A stretch of DNA of 15,902 bases from Polaribacter sp. (GTDB lineage Bacteria; Bacteroidota; Bacteroidia; Flavobacteriales; Flavobacteriaceae): contig JAQWOW010000008.1 of NCBI GenBank assembly GCA_029245665.1, positions 1-15,902 of the forward strand. Direction: 5' to 3'. Of this stretch, positions 7,401 to 13,636 are shown in pieces. The notes under the pieces were generated by a model. It saw only the letters and a list, made by a program, of their open reading frames with translations. It ran no database searches and was not told the DNA's origin. Each line of letters opens with the position of its first letter. Position 1 is the stretch's first letter. The translations under genes and the position numbers were made by a program.

Positions 7401-7750
7401 TTGCTCAACAATACGATTTAATTTTGAATGGTTTCGAGATTGGTGGAGGCTCAGTTCGAGCTCACAAAGCAGAAATATTAGAAGCAACCTATAAAAATAT
7501 GGGCTATTCTAAAGAAGAAATGATCAAAAGTGTTGGAACCATGTACAAAGCATTTCAATATGGAGCTCCACCTCATGGAGGAATTGCTTGGGGGGTAGAT
7601 CGTTTAATGATGATATTAGAAAAGAAAGCATCTATCAGAGAAGTAATGGCGTTCCCAAAAACAGGAACTTCAGAAGATTTATTATTTAATGCACCTTCTT
7701 TACTCTCAGACAAAAAAGTAGAAGAGATGAATGTAAAGATTATGAGATAA
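4418..7750 (+). CDS. gatB-aspS: Fused GatB-aspartyl-tRNA synthetase (AspRS)
   Basis: This is one uninterrupted 1110-residue ORF with two complete enzymes. Residues 1-480 are GatB, the subunit that phosphorylates and amidates Asp-tRNA(Asn). It has the GLETHVRLNTKTKLF start, the four zinc cysteines (Cys35, Cys37, Cys50, Cys53) and the helical plus YqeY-like tail domains up to about 480. Residues 481-519 are a Lys/Glu-rich linker. Residues 520-1110 (591, normal for bacterial AspRS) hold the anticodon-binding OB fold (GWVASVRDHGELIFIDLRD), class II motif 2 (Phe737-Arg-Asp-Glu-Asp, then RQPEFTQLDIE), a GAD insertion at about 805-950, the NGFEIGGGSVR segment and motif 3 (GGIAWGVDR, Arg1062). His548 lies where non-discriminating AspRSs often have His and discriminating ones Leu. 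Inference: one chain mischarges tRNA(Asn) with Asp and amidates it with GatA and GatC. No frameshift or stop is seen at the junction. Confidence 0.95.
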   Translation: MELKQLNELIKKHDLELVIGLETHVRLNTKTKLFCSCANEETEEPNQHICSVCTGQMGVLPSINKEAIKKAIYFGKAVKSTFSNEVISWDRKHYEYPDNPKNIQITQFHNPVIPDGQVSCFRNDGSQFTVNLTQVHIEEDAAKLLHEKKVSLVDFNKAGVPLIEIVTEPCIRHIEDASTYAQYIQRIVQNLKISEANLEKGEFKSDVSVSLRKKHSRNLNPRTEIKNLNSFKFMVDALKEEIEKQLNYFIEHKEFRPTQTTVLWDADLKQTKTMRTKEFEADYRFISEPDLPFVNIKQVVESIDVDLSSLPFAVESILIKGGVLPQDAKFFTADSLRSKTFVAIHNVIKDASFVAKTLVNTIGADQYESIHNVTQLTEIFQLFKEEKITSVLVQSGIRSYLKDSTFDYKKYFEQNAISEDKIRQAVQKVISNNEVIANDIKAGNQGKAGILVGKVIAIIGKGASGKVIRQEILNNLARASQVHGNEPNTKAKATKNEKQKSKVEEEILPQIPIVIKEEYRTHTISQLSEKSISAEVTLSGWVASVRDHGELIFIDLRDSSNQVFQVRLSRETFPNLDELVKLKPETVIMVTGSVVQRNADDYNSSLRTGTLELETATLEILNLSKTLPFEIKRATKTNENVRFQYKFLDHRNEDVRKAIVNRHKVIKLLRDILDEEQFIEIETPILTAGTDEGAREFIVPTRKQAGSFYTLPQAPQQFKQMLMVGGFEKYFQIARCFRDEDSRGDRQPEFTQLDIEMAYASMQQIIDLNTKMFNEVVRKIYGKKWILHPFEVITYKEAMDKYGCDRPDLRYGLQMQDITDIVKDTTFQVFSKPIEEGGIVKCIKVSAKEQGNKRMSKGQIENLTAIAQQNGLGGLAYIIVNEHDLQSPIIKFLGEEIAANIIKATAAKIGDIVFFSAANYTIANKALDAVRQEMGRILKLINPKELCPAWVVDFPMFEKTEEGRWTFTHNPFSMPAIYDLEKHMHGQGEVIGTIIAQQYDLILNGFEIGGGSVRAHKAEILEATYKNMGYSKEEMIKSVGTMYKAFQYGAPPHGGIAWGVDRLMMILEKKASIREVMAFPKTGTSEDLLFNAPSLLSDKKVEEMNVKIMR

Positions 7751-7765
7751 AAGTTTAAGATAAAA

Positions 7766-7796
7766 TTTGTTTAATCAAAAATCTATCTTATTTTTG
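7766..7796 (+). promoter_or_regulatory. trp operon promoter
   Basis: The -7 box TATTTTTG (7789-7796) and the -33 TTTG (7766-7769) are 19 nt apart, a standard Bacteroidota arrangement. Transcription should start near 7801-7805, almost at the leader ATG (7807), so the leader transcript is nearly leaderless. The box overlaps one arm of an inverted repeat (TAAGATA at 7756-7762 and TATCTTA at 7784-7790). No strong terminator separates this promoter from the end of the gat operon. Confidence 0.8.
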
Positions 7797-7806
7797 TACC
7801 ATAATT

Positions 7807-7854
7807 ATGAAAAATAATACAATTATTACTTGGTGGTGGAGCTCTCTTATTTAA
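7807..7854 (+). CDS. trp leader peptide (TrpL-type)
   Basis: This is a 15-codon ORF, MKNNTIITWWWSSLI, with three consecutive Trp codons (7831-7839) and a TAA stop at 7852-7854. It lies between the trp promoter and an intrinsic terminator ahead of trpE. Three Trp in 15 residues is far above expectation and is the hallmark of a Trp attenuator leader. A ribosome stalled at these codons covers the sequence to roughly 7850 and so blocks the first hairpin strand, favouring the antiterminator. A ribosome that reaches the stop codon would instead mask the second strand and permit termination. I recognise it by architecture; its sequence is not close to the enterobacterial TrpL. Confidence 0.9.
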   Translation: MKNNTIITWWWSSLI

Positions 7855-7907
7855 TAAGTGAGAAGAAACCTATATGTATAAAATATACTAAAAAAGGCTT
7901 ATCTCAC
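7842..7907 (+). promoter_or_regulatory. Alternative pairings of the trp attenuator
   Basis: Three competing structures can be drawn. Strand 1 (7842-7849) pairs with strand 2 (7855-7862) with one mismatch, forming a pause hairpin over the leader stop codon. Strand 2 (GTGAGA, 7858-7863) pairs perfectly with TCTCAC at 7902-7907, with weaker outer pairs including CC (7869-7870) with GG (7896-7897). That pairing uses the 5' arm and loop of the terminator and so excludes it. This is the 1:2, 2:3, 3:4 scheme of classical amino-acid attenuators. Confidence 0.75.
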
Positions 7908-7923
7908 GATAAGCCTTTTTTTT
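7891..7923 (+). terminator. trp attenuator terminator
   Basis: A perfect hairpin is formed by AGGCTTATC (7895-7903) and GATAAGCCT (7908-7916) around the loop TCAC. It can be extended by A-T pairs and is followed by eight T (7916-7923). It lies 53 nt upstream of trpE, between leader peptide and first structural gene. Confidence 0.93.
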
Positions 7924-7929
7924 GTTGAG

Positions 7930-7946
7930 ATTTGTTATTAACAAAT
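7930..7946. repeat. 17-bp perfect palindrome upstream of trpE
   Basis: ATTTGTTATTAACAAAT has 8-bp perfect arms around one central base. It lies between the attenuator terminator and the trpE start codon. It could be a protein-binding operator or a small hairpin in the mRNA near the ribosome-binding region. It does not match the E. coli TrpR operator, and no protein is known to me for this site. Confidence 0.5.
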
Positions 7947-7976
7947 AAAAAAAATGATATTAATTTTTAGCGAAAA

Positions 7977-9368
7977 ATGAAAAAAATAAAGTTTAAAACT
8001 ATTCATAAAACTAAAATAGCAGATACAGTTACACCTGTAGGTTTGTACTTGCGTTTTAGAGATACATTCGCAAATACATTGCTATTAGAGAGTTCGGACT
8101 ATCATAGTAAAGAAGAAAGTTTTTCTTTTGTAGCTATTGATCCTGTGGTAACTATTAAAGCAGAAAATCATCATTTAATTTTTTCTCACAAAGGAGTTGA
8201 GCTAAAAAATGAAAAAATTGGAAGAAATTTTAATGCTATTTTTGAAAGTTACAGTCAATCAATTGATTTAGCTTGTCCGGCTGAATTAAAATCATTTAAC
8301 GGATTATATGGATATACAACTTATGATGCTGTTCAGTATTTTGAAAATATAGCGTTACATGTAGATGCTTCTCCCTCAGAAATTCCTTTGATGCAGTATA
8401 GCTTTTACAGATTTATCATTGCTATTAATCATTTTAATGACGAAATGACGTTGATAGAAAATATTGAAGAAGGAACAGCTTCGCGTATTAAAGAAATTCA
8501 AACCATCATAGATTCTCAGTCATTCAATACTCAAAAATTTGAAATTACAGGAGAGGAGACTTCTAATTGCACCAACGAAGATTTTAAAGAGTATGTTGTA
8601 AAAGCAAAATCACATTGTAAGCGAGGAGATGTTTTTCAATTGGTGTTATCGAGACAATTTCAACAAAAATTTAAGGGGGATGAATTCAATGTTTACAGAG
8701 CGCTTCGTTCTATAAACCCTTCGCCATATTTATTTTATTTTGATTATGGTTCTTTTAAGCTGATGGGATCTTCTCCTGAGGCACAAATTAAAATTTCTGA
8801 TGGGAAAGCCATTATTAATCCAATTGCGGGAACTTTTAGGAGAACTGGAGACATGGCAGAAGATCTTAAATTAGGTAAAAAATTATCAGCCGATAAAAAA
8901 GAAACCGCTGAACATGTGATGTTGGTAGATTTAGCTCGAAATGATTTGAGTAAACATGCAGATAATGTAACTGTTGATGTTTTTAAAGAAGTACAATATT
9001 TTAGTCATGTTATTCATTTGGTATCAACCGTTTCTGGACAATTAAAAGGAAGCCCTATAGAAATTGTAGGTGATACTTTTCCTGCAGGAACCCTAAGTGG
9101 AGCTCCAAAATACAAAGCCATGCAATTGATTGATTTGTATGAAAATCAATCTCGTGGATTTTATGGAGGTGCCGTAGGAATCATTGGATTGGATGGTTCC
9201 GTTAATTTGGCAATTGCAATTCGGTCTTTTGTTAGTAAAAATAATGTTTTGTATTACCAAGCAGGAGCAGGAATAGTCATTCATTCTGATGAAGAAAAAG
9301 AATTACAGGAAGTAAATAACAAGTTAGCAGCGTTAAATAAGGCGTTGATTTTAGCAGAAAACATTTAG
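7977..9368 (+). CDS. trpE: Anthranilate synthase component I (TrpE)
   Basis: TrpE converts chorismate and ammonia to anthranilate, the first committed step of tryptophan synthesis, taking ammonia from TrpG. The chorismate-binding core is intact: LMGSSPEAQIKISDGK, NPIAGTFRRTG, HVMLVDLARNDLS and the FPAGTLSGAPKYKAM block, followed by RGFYGGAVG and YYQAGAGIVIHSDEEKE near the C-terminus. The N-terminal domain carries Leu36-Leu37-Glu38-Ser39, the LLES motif that forms the tryptophan feedback site, so the enzyme should be inhibited by its end product as well as attenuated. The length of 463 residues is normal for the stand-alone enzyme, and PabB is unlikely given the operon. The start ATG follows the attenuator by about 50 nt. 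trpG begins 1 nt after the stop. Confidence 0.97.
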   Translation: MKKIKFKTIHKTKIADTVTPVGLYLRFRDTFANTLLLESSDYHSKEESFSFVAIDPVVTIKAENHHLIFSHKGVELKNEKIGRNFNAIFESYSQSIDLACPAELKSFNGLYGYTTYDAVQYFENIALHVDASPSEIPLMQYSFYRFIIAINHFNDEMTLIENIEEGTASRIKEIQTIIDSQSFNTQKFEITGEETSNCTNEDFKEYVVKAKSHCKRGDVFQLVLSRQFQQKFKGDEFNVYRALRSINPSPYLFYFDYGSFKLMGSSPEAQIKISDGKAIINPIAGTFRRTGDMAEDLKLGKKLSADKKETAEHVMLVDLARNDLSKHADNVTVDVFKEVQYFSHVIHLVSTVSGQLKGSPIEIVGDTFPAGTLSGAPKYKAMQLIDLYENQSRGFYGGAVGIIGLDGSVNLAIAIRSFVSKNNVLYYQAGAGIVIHSDEEKELQEVNNKLAALNKALILAENI

Positions 9369-9369
9369 T

Positions 9370-9948
9370 ATGAAAATATTAATTTTAGATAATTACGATT
9401 CGTTTACCTACAATCTAGTTCATATGGTTGAGAAAATTACAGGGAATTTTCCTTCGGTTTTTAGAAACAATGAGATTACTGTTGAAGAGGTCAATTATTA
9501 TGATATGATAATGCTGTCTCCAGGGCCTGGTATACCAGATGAAGCAGGTATTTTAAAAGCAGTGATTAAAAGATACGCAGGAATAAAACCAATTTTTGGA
9601 GTTTGTTTGGGATTACAAGCTATTACAGAGGTTTTTGGTGGGAAAATCATCAATTTAGAGGATGTTTTTCATGGTGTGGCTACAGAAATGATTGTAACGG
9701 ATCCTAGTGCAACTATATTCAAAGAGGTTTCTAAAAGTTTTTTAGCAGCACGTTACCATTCTTGGGCGGCAACAGATGAGGGATTTCCAAAAGAATTAAA
9801 AGTAACAGCAAGAGATGAAGATGGATTAATCCAAGCAATTGAACATTCAATATTTCCAATTTCAGCAGTTCAATTTCATCCAGAATCTATATTAACGGAT
9901 GTTGGAGAGCAATTAGTTACTAATTTTATCAATGCAAATTCAATATGA
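9370..9948 (+). CDS. trpG: Anthranilate synthase component II, glutamine amidotransferase (TrpG)
   Basis: This is a class I glutamine amidotransferase that releases ammonia from glutamine for TrpE. The N-terminus MKILILDNYDSFTYNLVH is diagnostic of the TrpG/PabA family. The catalytic triad is complete: Cys79 in GVCLGLQA, His170 and Glu172 in QFHPESI. The oxyanion loop SPGPGIPDEAG is present. The length of 192 residues is typical for an unfused TrpG. The protein may also serve PabB in folate synthesis if the genome has no separate PabA, which cannot be judged here. Its stop codon overlaps the trpD start by 4 nt (ATGA at 9945-9948), a sign of coupled translation. Confidence 0.97.
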   Translation: MKILILDNYDSFTYNLVHMVEKITGNFPSVFRNNEITVEEVNYYDMIMLSPGPGIPDEAGILKAVIKRYAGIKPIFGVCLGLQAITEVFGGKIINLEDVFHGVATEMIVTDPSATIFKEVSKSFLAARYHSWAATDEGFPKELKVTARDEDGLIQAIEHSIFPISAVQFHPESILTDVGEQLVTNFINANSI

Positions 9949-10934
9949 AAGCAATTTTAAATAGGCTGTATAATCACGAAAAATTATCGAGATCAGAAGC
10001 AAAAAAAGTTTTAATTGATATTGCTTCAGAGAAATATAATGATGCTCATTTGGCTTCATTTATGACCGTTTTTATGATGCGCCCAATTACGGTTGATGAA
10101 CTTTCTGGTTTTAGAGATGCTTTAAAAGAGCTCTCCATAAAAATAGATTTATCAGATTACAATACCATTGATATTGTGGGTACAGGAGGAGATGGAAAAG
10201 ATACATTTAACATTTCTACAATAACTTCTTTCATTGTTGCGGGAACCGGACAAAAAGTTGCAAAACATGGCAATTATTCTGTGTCTTCGCAATCTGGTTC
10301 TTCAGATATGTTGGCTAGTTTTGGCTACCAATTTACCAACGACGAAAGTACTTTGAGAGCACATTTAGAAAACGCAAATATTTGCTTTTTACATGCCCCA
10401 AAATTTCATCCAGCAATGAAAGCTGTTGGACCCACGAGAAAGGCGTTGGCATTAAAAACATTTTTTAATATGCTAGGACCGTTGGTAAATCCAAGTTCGC
10501 CAAAAAACCAATTATTAGGAACTTTTAATTTAGAAATTGCCCGTTTGTATAATTATATTTTGCAAGAAGAAGATATTAACTATGGTATTATTCATGCACT
10601 AGACGGTTATGACGAAATCTCATTAACAAGCGGATTTAAATTATTTACTAAAAACGGAGAACAAATAGTGAATCCGGAAGATTTAGGTCAAAAAAGAATT
10701 CAACAATCAGAAATTTTTGGAGGGAATTCAGTTTCAGATGCTGCTAAAATTTTTAAAACAATTATAGAGGGAAATGGAACAGAAGCGCAGAATAATGTGG
10801 TGTTAACAAATGCTGCTTTTGCCCTAAAAATTATAGATGAAACAAAAAGTTTTGAAACTGCTTTTTCACAAGCAAAAGATTCGCTTTTTGGTTTAAAAGC
10901 AAAACAAACTTTAGAGAAATTAGTGCGTATTTAA
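9945..10934 (+). CDS. trpD: Anthranilate phosphoribosyltransferase (TrpD)
   Basis: TrpD transfers the phosphoribosyl group of PRPP to anthranilate. The signature GTGGDGKDTFNIST is at residues 79-92, followed by KHGNYSVSSQSGSSDMLASFG and, further on, the FHPAMKAVGPTRKALALKTFFNMLGPLVNPSSP block that shapes the anthranilate and PRPP sites. The N-terminal helical domain (about residues 1-70) and the length of 329 are normal. In many Bacteroidota, as here, TrpD is separate from TrpG. The ATG overlaps the trpG stop. The gap to trpC (32 nt) is the longest inside the operon. Confidence 0.97.
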   Translation: MKAILNRLYNHEKLSRSEAKKVLIDIASEKYNDAHLASFMTVFMMRPITVDELSGFRDALKELSIKIDLSDYNTIDIVGTGGDGKDTFNISTITSFIVAGTGQKVAKHGNYSVSSQSGSSDMLASFGYQFTNDESTLRAHLENANICFLHAPKFHPAMKAVGPTRKALALKTFFNMLGPLVNPSSPKNQLLGTFNLEIARLYNYILQEEDINYGIIHALDGYDEISLTSGFKLFTKNGEQIVNPEDLGQKRIQQSEIFGGNSVSDAAKIFKTIIEGNGTEAQNNVVLTNAAFALKIIDETKSFETAFSQAKDSLFGLKAKQTLEKLVRI

Positions 10935-10966
10935 AATGAATAATAATAATATACAAAAGTCATTAT

Positions 10967-11755
10967 ATGACAATTTTAGAAAAAATAATAGCATTTAAAA
11001 AGAAGGAAATTGCGAAGATAAAGGCAGAAGTTCCTGTGAAGAAATTAGTTGAAAGTCCGAGTTTTGGAAGAACCGTTTTTTCATTAAAAAAGTCATTGTT
11101 AGAAGTCGGTTCTACAGGAATTATAGCCGAGTTCAAACGTCAATCACCCTCTAAAGGGATCATAAATGACAAAGCAACAATTGCAGACGTTACTAATGGA
11201 TATTTAGATGCGAACGTTGCGGCTCAATCGATATTAACAGATACCTCTTTTTTTGGAGGGACAATGGCAGATTTAATGGAGGCAAGATGTATCAATCAAC
11301 AAAAACCTATTCTTAGAAAAGATTTTATTGTTGATGGATTTCAAATTGTTGAAGCCAAAGCAATTGGAGCTGATGTAATTTTATTAATAGCCGCTTGTTT
11401 GACTGAGAAGGAATTGAAAAATTATGGTCAGTTGGCAACCGATCTAGGCATGGAAGTTCTATATGAAGTTCATACACAGCAAGATCTTAATAAAATTAAT
11501 GATTTAGATGATAAAATTATAGGAATCAACAACAGAAATTTAAAGACTTTTGAGGTTGATTTAGAGCACTCTATTAAATTAGCAAGCCAAATTCCAACTA
11601 CTTGTTTAAAAATTTCTGAAAGCGGTATTTCTGATCCAAGAATTATTTCAGGGTTAAAGGAATATGGATTTCAAGGATTTTTAATAGGAGAAAATTTTAT
11701 GAACCAAGAAAATCCAGGTGAAGCTTGTCAAGCTTTTATCAACCAAATTAGATAA
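10967..11755 (+). CDS. trpC: Indole-3-glycerol-phosphate synthase (TrpC)
   Basis: This TIM-barrel enzyme closes the indole ring of carboxyphenylamino-deoxyribulose 5-phosphate. Visible landmarks are the N-terminal MTILEKIIAFKKKEIAKIKAE extension, Glu55 and Lys57 in AEFKRQSPSKG (equivalent to Glu51 and Lys53 of the Sulfolobus enzyme), Lys118 in LRKDFIVDGFQI (the general acid), the INNRNLKTFEVDLE strand-loop, SESGIS and the final FLIGENFM phosphate-binding strand. The length of 262 residues is standard for an enzyme not fused to TrpF. The ATG chosen gives the family's usual N-terminus. trpF starts 2 nt after its stop. Confidence 0.97.
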   Translation: MTILEKIIAFKKKEIAKIKAEVPVKKLVESPSFGRTVFSLKKSLLEVGSTGIIAEFKRQSPSKGIINDKATIADVTNGYLDANVAAQSILTDTSFFGGTMADLMEARCINQQKPILRKDFIVDGFQIVEAKAIGADVILLIAACLTEKELKNYGQLATDLGMEVLYEVHTQQDLNKINDLDDKIIGINNRNLKTFEVDLEHSIKLASQIPTTCLKISESGISDPRIISGLKEYGFQGFLIGENFMNQENPGEACQAFINQIR

Positions 11756-11757
11756 CT

Positions 11758-12447
11758 ATGAAATTGAAAGTTTGTGGAATGAAGTTTATAGAAAATGTGC
11801 AACAAGTTGCAGATTTACAACCTGATTATTTAGGGTTTATTTTCTATGAAAAATCCAAAAGAAATTTTGAGGGTATTATTCCAGAACTACCAAGATCGAT
11901 AAAAAAAACGGGTGTTTTTGTAAATGAGCATATAGAAATTGTAATTTCTTTAGTTGAGGAGTATCAGTTAGATGCAATACAATTGCATGGAGATGAGTCT
12001 GTAGAATATGTCAAAGAATTACAAATTCAATTAGCTCAAAGAAGGGCCCTGTTTATTGAAGAAAACAAACAACAGAAGAAGAAAAAAAACAGACATTTCA
12101 TTGCTGATGAAAAAGTTGAAATTATCAAAGTATTCGGTATAAAAGATACATTTGATTTTGATCTTTTAACTCCTTTTTTAGACCTTGTAGATTATTTCTT
12201 ATTTGATACAAAAGGAAAAGAAAAAGGAGGAAATGGAGTTCAGTTTGATTGGCAAGTTTTAAAAGAATATCCTTTTGAAAAACCATTTTTTCTAAGCGGA
12301 GGTATTGGATTAAAAGATATTGAAGCAGTTCAAAAAATGATCAATTCTGATTTGCCAATTTATGCATTAGACGTAAACAGTAAGTTTGAAATCGAACCAG
12401 GATTAAAAAATGTAAATGAAGTAAAAAACTTCAAAAATAAATTATAA
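11758..12447 (+). CDS. trpF: Phosphoribosylanthranilate isomerase (TrpF) with a Lys-rich insertion
   Basis: TrpF isomerises phosphoribosylanthranilate to the ribulose form, the step between TrpD and TrpC. The start KLKVCGMKF contains the catalytic Cys6; LGFIFYEKSKR, GVFVN, AIQLHGDES, the FDTKGKEKGGNGVQFDW segment with the general-acid Asp, and the FFLSGGIG phosphate-binding strand follow. At 229 residues it is longer than most (about 200-215). The extra length is a basic, charged stretch at about residues 92-120 containing QQKKKKNRH, between the QLHGDE helix and the IIKVFGI strand. That is a surface loop position, so activity should be intact. The gene is packed 2 nt after trpC and 1 nt before trpB. 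Confidence 0.95.
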   Translation: MKLKVCGMKFIENVQQVADLQPDYLGFIFYEKSKRNFEGIIPELPRSIKKTGVFVNEHIEIVISLVEEYQLDAIQLHGDESVEYVKELQIQLAQRRALFIEENKQQKKKKNRHFIADEKVEIIKVFGIKDTFDFDLLTPFLDLVDYFLFDTKGKEKGGNGVQFDWQVLKEYPFEKPFFLSGGIGLKDIEAVQKMINSDLPIYALDVNSKFEIEPGLKNVNEVKNFKNKL

Positions 12448-12448
12448 T

Positions 12449-13633
12449 ATGAAATCAAAATTTCACCCAGACAAAAACGGATATTTTGGACAATTTGGAG
12501 GTGCATTTATTCCAGAATTATTACATCCAAATGTTCAGGAATTAGCAGATAATTATATTCAAATTATTGAATCTGAAGAATTTCAAATTGAATACAAATC
12601 GTTGTTAAAAGATTATGTTGGTAGACCAACACCTCTGTATTTGGCGAAACGTTTATCTGAAAAATATGGAGCTACTATTTATCTTAAACGAGAGGATTTA
12701 AATCATACAGGAGCCCATAAAGTAAACAATACTGTTGGTCAAATTTTAATTGCAAAAAAACTAGGAAAGACTAAAATTATTGCAGAAACAGGAGCTGGCC
12801 AGCACGGAGTAGCTACGGCAACAGTCTGTGCATTAATGGGCTTGGAGTGTACGGTTTTTATGGGTGAAAAAGACATTGTTCGGCAAGCCCCAAATGTTGC
12901 TAGAATGAAAATGTTGGGAGCAAAAGTAGTGCCAGCTACAAGCGGTTCTAAAACATTGAAAGATGCAACAAATGAAGCCATAAGATATTGGATTCAACAT
13001 CCAGAAACCTTCTACTTAATAGGTTCTGTTGTTGGTCCAGCACCACATCCAGATATGGTTGCACGTTTGCAAGCTATTATTTCTGAAGAAATGAAATGGC
13101 AACTAAAAGAGAAAACAGGAAAAGAAAATCCAGATACAATTATAGCTTGTGTTGGTGGAGGTAGTAATGCAGCAGGAACTTTTTATCATTATTTAGATGA
13201 TGAAAATGTAGAATTAATTGCTGTTGAAGCAGCAGGTTTGGGTGTGAAATCTGGTGAAAGTGCTGCCACTTCTCAACTAGGAGAAGTTGGTATCATTCAT
13301 GGGAGTAAAACCATTTTAATGCAAGATGAATATGGGCAAATTAAAGAGCCGTATTCCATCTCTGCTGGCCTTGATTATCCTGGAGTTGGACCGTTACATG
13401 CTTTCTTGTACGAAAGTAAAAGAGCAAACTTTATGAATGCGACTGATAAAGAAGCCTTAGAAGCTGCATTTGAGTTGACAAAAATAGAGGGAATTATTCC
13501 TGCTCTAGAAACAGCACATGCTTTGGCTGTTTTACCAAAAATTAAGTTCACCAAAGATCAAGTTGTAGTGGTTAATTTATCGGGTAGAGGAGATAAAGAT
13601 TTAGAAACTTATATCAAACATTTAGAAGAGTAG
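12449..13633 (+). CDS. trpB: Tryptophan synthase beta subunit (TrpB)
   Basis: This PLP enzyme condenses indole with serine to give tryptophan in an alpha2-beta2 complex. Lys91 in NHTGAHKVNN forms the internal aldimine (Lys87 in Salmonella). The phosphate-binding loop GGGSNAAG is at 236-243, and the GRPTPLYLAKRLSEKYGATIYLK segment and C-terminal VNLSGRGDKD match the family. The N-terminal HPDKNGYFGQFGGAFIPE places it in the main TrpB1 group that partners with TrpA, not the TrpB2 group. The length of 394 is normal. trpA begins 3 nt after the stop, consistent with balanced expression of the two subunits. Confidence 0.98.
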   Translation: MKSKFHPDKNGYFGQFGGAFIPELLHPNVQELADNYIQIIESEEFQIEYKSLLKDYVGRPTPLYLAKRLSEKYGATIYLKREDLNHTGAHKVNNTVGQILIAKKLGKTKIIAETGAGQHGVATATVCALMGLECTVFMGEKDIVRQAPNVARMKMLGAKVVPATSGSKTLKDATNEAIRYWIQHPETFYLIGSVVGPAPHPDMVARLQAIISEEMKWQLKEKTGKENPDTIIACVGGGSNAAGTFYHYLDDENVELIAVEAAGLGVKSGESAATSQLGEVGIIHGSKTILMQDEYGQIKEPYSISAGLDYPGVGPLHAFLYESKRANFMNATDKEALEAAFELTKIEGIIPALETAHALAVLPKIKFTKDQVVVVNLSGRGDKDLETYIKHLEE

Positions 13634-13636
13634 GCT

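Noticed and set aside
4418..7750. The GatB-AspRS fusion as a sequencing frameshift joining two adjacent genes
   Set aside because: The frame is continuous, the linker of about 39 residues is plausible protein (Lys/Glu-rich), and both domains have full length with no lost ends. A frameshift would rarely give this, though independent reads would settle it.
10936..10998. A 20-codon Asn-rich mini-ORF (begins MNNNNIQKSL) between trpD and trpC that overlaps the trpC start
   Set aside because: It resembles the Asn leader at first sight, but no promoter, hairpin or terminator follows it. An AAT repeat in an AT-rich spacer is the simplest explanation.
12739..12981. Open frame on the minus strand inside trpB
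   Set aside because: It is antisense to the conserved PLP domain of TrpB and shows no family features.
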